Source: Victivallales bacterium (GTDB lineage: Bacteria > Verrucomicrobiota > Lentisphaeria > Oligosphaerales > Lenti-02). Taken from it: 10,526 bases of DNA. The stretch lies in assembly GCA_018648945.1 (NCBI GenBank), contig JABGQJ010000227.1, positions 1-10,526 on the forward strand, given 5' to 3'. Position 1 is the first letter of the stretch. Each line of letters starts with the position of its first letter. The notes under the pieces are model-generated. The model ran no database searches and was not told the DNA's origin. It worked only from the letters and a program-made list of their open reading frames with translations. This document shows positions 8,214-10,526 of this stretch, one piece after another. A program made the translations under genes and the position numbers.

Positions 8214-8220
8214 CCTCCTT
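8214..8220 (-). promoter_or_regulatory. glgP: Ribosome binding site that fixes the glgP start
   Basis: On the minus strand AAGGAGG, a near-perfect anti-16S match, ends six bases before the ATG whose first base is 8207. It decides the start in favour of MCGKKSRSEK over a TTG 18 bases upstream. I could not identify a -35/-10 promoter further upstream with confidence; a TTGACA at 8219-8224 on this strand overlaps the site itself and is too close to the start to serve this gene. Confidence 0.85.
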
Positions 8221-8376
8221 GTCAACGGATAGGGATTCGCTTCTCGGTCACAAGGAAGAAAATGGAGCCGGGAGCCAGGGGGTAGAGATGACGATAGAGC
8301 CGATAGGGCCTAGATGCAAGAAGAGGAAGGGTTTAGGAGGGCTGTTTCGTTCTCAGGGCATGCGAGGCAGCCCCAG

Positions 8377-8447
8377 GTTGCGTCGTCCCTGCAGGACTCA
8401 CCCGCAAGTGACTCCTTACCTAGGACTACGCTGCGCTTTGTCCTAGG
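8377..8447 (-). repeat. REP-like hairpin unit, copy A (reads leftward)
   Basis: Read on the minus strand, this unit starts with a perfect eight-base-pair stem, CCTAGGAC and GTCCTAGG, around a 13-base loop containing AGCGCAGCG. After exactly 19 bases comes GAGTCCTGCAGGGACGACG. Copy B on the plus strand has the same parts in the same order with the same 19-base spacing. An additional hairpin (GGACTCAC and GTGACTCC, one mismatch, 8394-8415) lies within the spacer and tail. The two stems differ by a compensated change (A-T here, G-C in copy B), which suggests that the fold is conserved rather than the bases alone. Confidence 0.75.
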
Positions 8448-8503
8448 CTATACTGTCCCGCGCCCTTGGCGCTCCGGAGGCCCGACGGGCCGCTGCAATC
8501 TAG

Positions 8504-8583
8504 CCTGGGACGGAGCGCAGCGCAGTCCCAGGTCGGGCACCGGCACCCCACGAGTCCTGAAGGGCGGCGACATGGAACAGCCA
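8504..8583 (+). repeat. REP-like hairpin unit, copy B (reads rightward)
   Basis: This unit has a perfect eight-base-pair stem, CCTGGGAC and GTCCCAGG, around a 13-base loop (GGAGCGCAGCGCA), then 19 bases, then GAGTCCTGAAGGGCGGCGAC and a short tail ending at AGCCA. The hairpin part is the inverted counterpart of 8419-8447 at 24 of 29 positions. The tail (8561-8583) recurs at 10328-10350 with 21 of 23 bases identical. Two head-to-head units 56 bases apart resemble the paired arrangement of bacterial REP/BIME elements. The ends of the unit are estimated from where similarity stops. Confidence 0.75.
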
Positions 8584-8854
8584 ACCCCGGCCCCCGGATT
8601 CCGAGACTACCGAAATCAGGGGCTCAAGTGGTCCGCAATTCTCGCGCAGTGAGGTATATTGAGTTTGGAGGCGAGTAGAGCTGGGCCCTCTCGATCATGA
8701 TCCTGATCCCGGTGCCGTAGGTTCTCAAGTGGTACACGTGGCAGACGGGGACACTTCCCCCGCCTCGTGACGATGTGATAGACCGTTGCGGGTTGCGGCT
8801 CTACGCTCAACCGTGGCGCTGCAGTCAACCCACCAGTGCGTGGAACAACCGCCA

Positions 8855-8859
8855 GAGGG
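8855..8859 (+). promoter_or_regulatory. Probable ribosome binding site of the ceramidase-type gene
   Basis: GAGGG lies eight bases before the GTG at 8868 and fourteen before the ATG at 8874, so the spacing favours the GTG. The longer open frame from 8775 has no comparable site and adds 31 residues with no family resemblance. Confidence 0.5.
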
Positions 8860-8867
8860 AAATCCCA

Positions 8868-10268
8868 GTGGACATGCATCTGAAAGCCGGTGTCAGGCAA
8901 ATCGACATCACCCCCCCAATCGGTGTCACGATGTCGGGCTACGGCTCGCGGGATCACGCGTCAGAGGGCGTTCTGGAGCCGTTGAGTGCGGTCGCTATCG
9001 CGTTTGAGCAGGGAGACCAGGCCTGCGGCCTCATCGTTGCGGACCTCATCGGTGTGGAGCTCGACTTCACCCAGGCTGTGCGCGACCGTGTCGCCGAACT
9101 CAGCAATCTGGCGCCAGAGAGGGTATTCGTCTGCGCCACCCATACGCACTGGGGGCCAGCACTCGAGCCAACGGACTACCTGCCAACCCATCTGAACGCG
9201 AGCGTTTCCCCAGAATACACGGGCCATCTTGCGCTGCGCCTGGCAAGCGTGCTTATCGAAGCCTGGAACGCTCGCGAGCCGGCCGTGGCCATGGCGGGTA
9301 CGGGCGAGGCCAATCTGGTCAGCTTCAACCGGCGACCGGTGACCACCGAGGGCAAGGTCGCCATGAGCTTGACCATGAACCTCAAGCAGGCGACGGCAGC
9401 GTCAGCCGAGGGCGCACGTCTGGCCCGGACGTGGCTCAAGGGAGGCGGGCCAGGCAAACGGTTGAGCGAGCCACTGGAGTGTCTCGGCGGGGTGCGCGCG
9501 GGAGTCTCAGATCCCAGTGTTCCCGTGCTCAAGTTGGTCCGTCCTGACGGCTCTCCCATCGCCGCCGCATTCTCATTTGGTTGCCATGCGGTCTGCGGGG
9601 CGGACCTGGATACGTTCTACATGAACTCTCCCGATTGGCCCGGCTGCGCGCGAGAAGTCTTCGAGCGCCTGCTGGGATGCCCAGCCATGGTGATGGCCGG
9701 GGCCTGCGGGGATCAGGTCCCACGCGTCAGACGCGGCGATGCACGGAAGCGGGTCGGTCATTCCGTTGGCGCCGAAGCGCTGCGCGTCTGGGAGCTGCTG
9801 GATGGCGCCGGCATTGGCCCGTTGGGGGTGGCCAGCCGCACGGTCCGAGTTCCAGTGCGGGACTTGCCCACGGTTGAGCAAGCACAGGGCGCGTTGGCCG
9901 CGAAACCTGATCCCGGTGGAACAGGCGCAGTGGTAGAACGCCAGATTCTGGGCCTGGCCACGAAGTACGGCCATCTCAAGGCCATGGAATTCGAGCTCTG
10001 GGCGATGGGGCTTGGCGATCAGTGGGGGCTCGTGGGCTTGCCCGGCGAGATTCTGGATGAGATCGGCCTGCAAATCAAACAGCAATCGCCCTTCGAGCAT
10101 ACGACAGTGGTCGAGCTGGCTCTGGCATGTCCGGGGTACTTCCCAACCGATGCTGCGCGCAGAGAAGGTGGCTACGAGCCGATGTGGTCCCCGGCTGGGG
10201 AGGGAGCCGAGGCGGCTCTTGTGGAGGGCGCTGTCGCGGCGCTCAGAGATGCGTTGGGGAGCGAATAG
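8868..10268 (+). CDS. Neutral/alkaline ceramidase-type hydrolase, short form
   Basis: This 466-residue protein resembles the N-terminal (catalytic) domain of neutral/alkaline non-lysosomal ceramidases. The GTG at 8868 is preferred over a GTG at 8775: GAGGG lies eight bases before it, and similarity begins just after (LKAGVRQIDITPPIGVTMSGYGSRD). An ATG two codons later (8874) is an alternative. Family features are the opening DITPPIGVTMSGYG, CATHTHWGPA with the probable metal ligands H92 and H94, FGCHAVCG with H240, GACGDQVP at about 279-286, GLPGEILDEIGL and PGYFPTDAARREGGYEP near the end. True ceramidases carry a nucleophilic serine in the GD.SPN segment; here the matching stretch reads GDQVP, and the C-terminal immunoglobulin-like domain is absent. 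No signal peptide is evident from the chosen start, so it is probably cytoplasmic. The family is confident, but activity on ceramide is doubtful and the substrate is unknown. No gene neighbour suggests a pathway. Confidence 0.85.
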   Translation: MDMHLKAGVRQIDITPPIGVTMSGYGSRDHASEGVLEPLSAVAIAFEQGDQACGLIVADLIGVELDFTQAVRDRVAELSNLAPERVFVCATHTHWGPALEPTDYLPTHLNASVSPEYTGHLALRLASVLIEAWNAREPAVAMAGTGEANLVSFNRRPVTTEGKVAMSLTMNLKQATAASAEGARLARTWLKGGGPGKRLSEPLECLGGVRAGVSDPSVPVLKLVRPDGSPIAAAFSFGCHAVCGADLDTFYMNSPDWPGCAREVFERLLGCPAMVMAGACGDQVPRVRRGDARKRVGHSVGAEALRVWELLDGAGIGPLGVASRTVRVPVRDLPTVEQAQGALAAKPDPGGTGAVVERQILGLATKYGHLKAMEFELWAMGLGDQWGLVGLPGEILDEIGLQIKQQSPFEHTTVVELALACPGYFPTDAARREGGYEPMWSPAGEGAEAALVEGAVAALRDALGSE

Positions 10269-10526
10269 GACAAGATCCTGGGGACGGGTCCTTCTGGTCC
10301 CCGTGTCGGGAGATCTGGACCCCCCGCAGGGCGGCGACATGGAGTAGCCACGGAATCCTGGGGACGGGGCATAGAGACGGGGTCTTTTGCCCCTCTTCTA
10401 CGCCGCAGGGAGAACATGGGGGGCCTGCCCGAAAGAACATGTCCCCAGTTTCTCTTCCATCCCCCCAAAGACACAGGCACTCCACGGTCCGGCCTCTGCT
10501 GGCCAAGTCTCCGGTCGACGGTAGAG
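10269..10526. other. Noncoding tail with GGGGAC/GTCCCC inverted motifs
   Basis: After the hydrolase gene the sequence contains CTGGGGACGGG at 10278-10288 and again at 10358-10368, and the inverse GTCCCCAG at 10441-10448. Between the last two lies a repeated GAACATG (10411-10417 and 10435-10441). The open frames that cross this stretch on both strands have no recognisable protein motifs. It looks like a repeat cluster rather than a gene; any gene beyond it is outside the window. Confidence 0.5.
10278..10350 (+). repeat. Diverged REP-like unit, copy C
   Basis: Starting nine bases after the stop of the ceramidase-type gene, GGGGAC (10280-10285) and GTCCCC (10297-10302) form a six-base-pair hairpin. 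A tail at 10328-10350 follows that matches the end of copy B at 21 of 23 positions (AGGGCGGCGACATGGA core). The hairpin sequence differs from copies A and B, so this is either a related subfamily or a composite. The hairpin could also act as a weak terminator, but no T-run follows it. Confidence 0.6.

Larger units (their letters stand above)
8208..8867. other. 660-base intergenic region between divergent genes
   Basis: This region must hold the promoters of glgP (leftward) and of the ceramidase-type gene (rightward), but I cannot point to either with confidence. The first part, about 8226-8370, has no structure I recognise. The middle, about 8377-8583, holds two inverted REP-like units, listed separately, with GC-rich small palindromes between them (GGCCC-GAC-GGGCC at 8479-8491 and CTCCGGAG at 8472-8479). 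The last part, about 8590-8860, contains a repeated CTCAAGTGGT (8622-8631 and 8724-8733), an AT-rich TATATT at 8655-8660 and a GGGGAC motif at 8747-8752. The open frames here have no recognisable protein features. Confidence 0.6.

Noticed and set aside
8219..8224. TTGACA on the minus strand as a glgP -35 box
   Set aside because: It overlaps the ribosome binding site and lies about 12 bases from the start codon, too close for a promoter of this gene.
8377..8583. CRISPR array or tRNA-like structure in the hairpin cluster
   Set aside because: There are only two units in opposite orientation without regular spacers, and no cloverleaf or CCA-type acceptor arrangement can be drawn.
8616..8957. Minus-strand frame containing YHIVTRRG, considered as a remnant of a REP-associated tyrosine transposase
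   Set aside because: Only a few residues recall the start of such transposases; no HUH motif or catalytic tyrosine context follows, and the frame overlaps the start of the well-supported hydrolase gene.
10280..10302. Intrinsic terminator for the ceramidase-type gene
   Set aside because: The six-base-pair GC stem is well placed after the stop, but no run of T follows; it is better described as part of the repeat cluster.
10172..10506. Minus-strand frames of 87-102 residues at the right end
   Set aside because: They read through the GGGGAC/GTCCCC repeats and the end of the hydrolase gene, with proline/arginine/glycine-rich sequence and no protein family features.

Overview
The window comes from a GC-rich bacterium. 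It has chromosome-like content: metabolic genes, a carbohydrate-related operon and intergenic repeat families. There are no phage, plasmid or defence genes. The architecture of the large secreted glycosidase, the stand-alone ceramidase-type hydrolase and the REP-like repeats fit a free-living polysaccharide degrader of the Planctomycetes / Lentisphaerae / Armatimonadetes / Hydrogenedentes kind. That placement is an inference from gene style; no marker gene is present.

Region 1 (1-5248, plus strand) is the end of an operon. It holds the last three quarters of a DppB/OppB-type ABC permease (cut by the window start), an overlapping DppC/OppC-type permease, and, 21 bases later, a 1220-residue secreted protein. 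That protein has a signal peptide, a carbohydrate-binding-like N-terminal domain, a second beta-rich domain, a clan GH-A-like (TIM-barrel) catalytic domain with candidate catalytic glutamates, and C-terminal beta domains. The likely joint job is to cleave a glycan outside the cytoplasm and import the oligosaccharide or peptide products. The solute-binding protein and ATPases would lie upstream, outside the window.

Region 2 (5249-5711) is noncoding and separates two convergent genes. It contains a MITE-like structure of about 358 bp with imperfect terminal inverted repeats and a second, perfect 23-bp inverted repeat nested inside. Each inner arm can itself fold as a hairpin.

Region 3 (5712-8207, minus strand) is a complete glycogen/starch phosphorylase (glgP) with an intact pyridoxal-phosphate site and a strong ribosome binding site that settles its start. 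Region 4 (8208-8867) is noncoding. It holds two copies of a REP-like hairpin unit of about 80 bp facing away from each other. Region 5 (8868-10268, plus strand) encodes a short neutral-ceramidase-type hydrolase with metal-binding histidines but without the classical serine of true ceramidases. Region 6 (10269-10526) is noncoding and carries a diverged third copy of the REP-like tail plus a cluster of GGGGAC/GTCCCC inverted motifs.

I found no wholly new biological system. The best leads are the two noncoding repeat families and the unplaced glycosidase tied to the transporter. I saw no tRNA, rRNA, CRISPR array or transposase gene.
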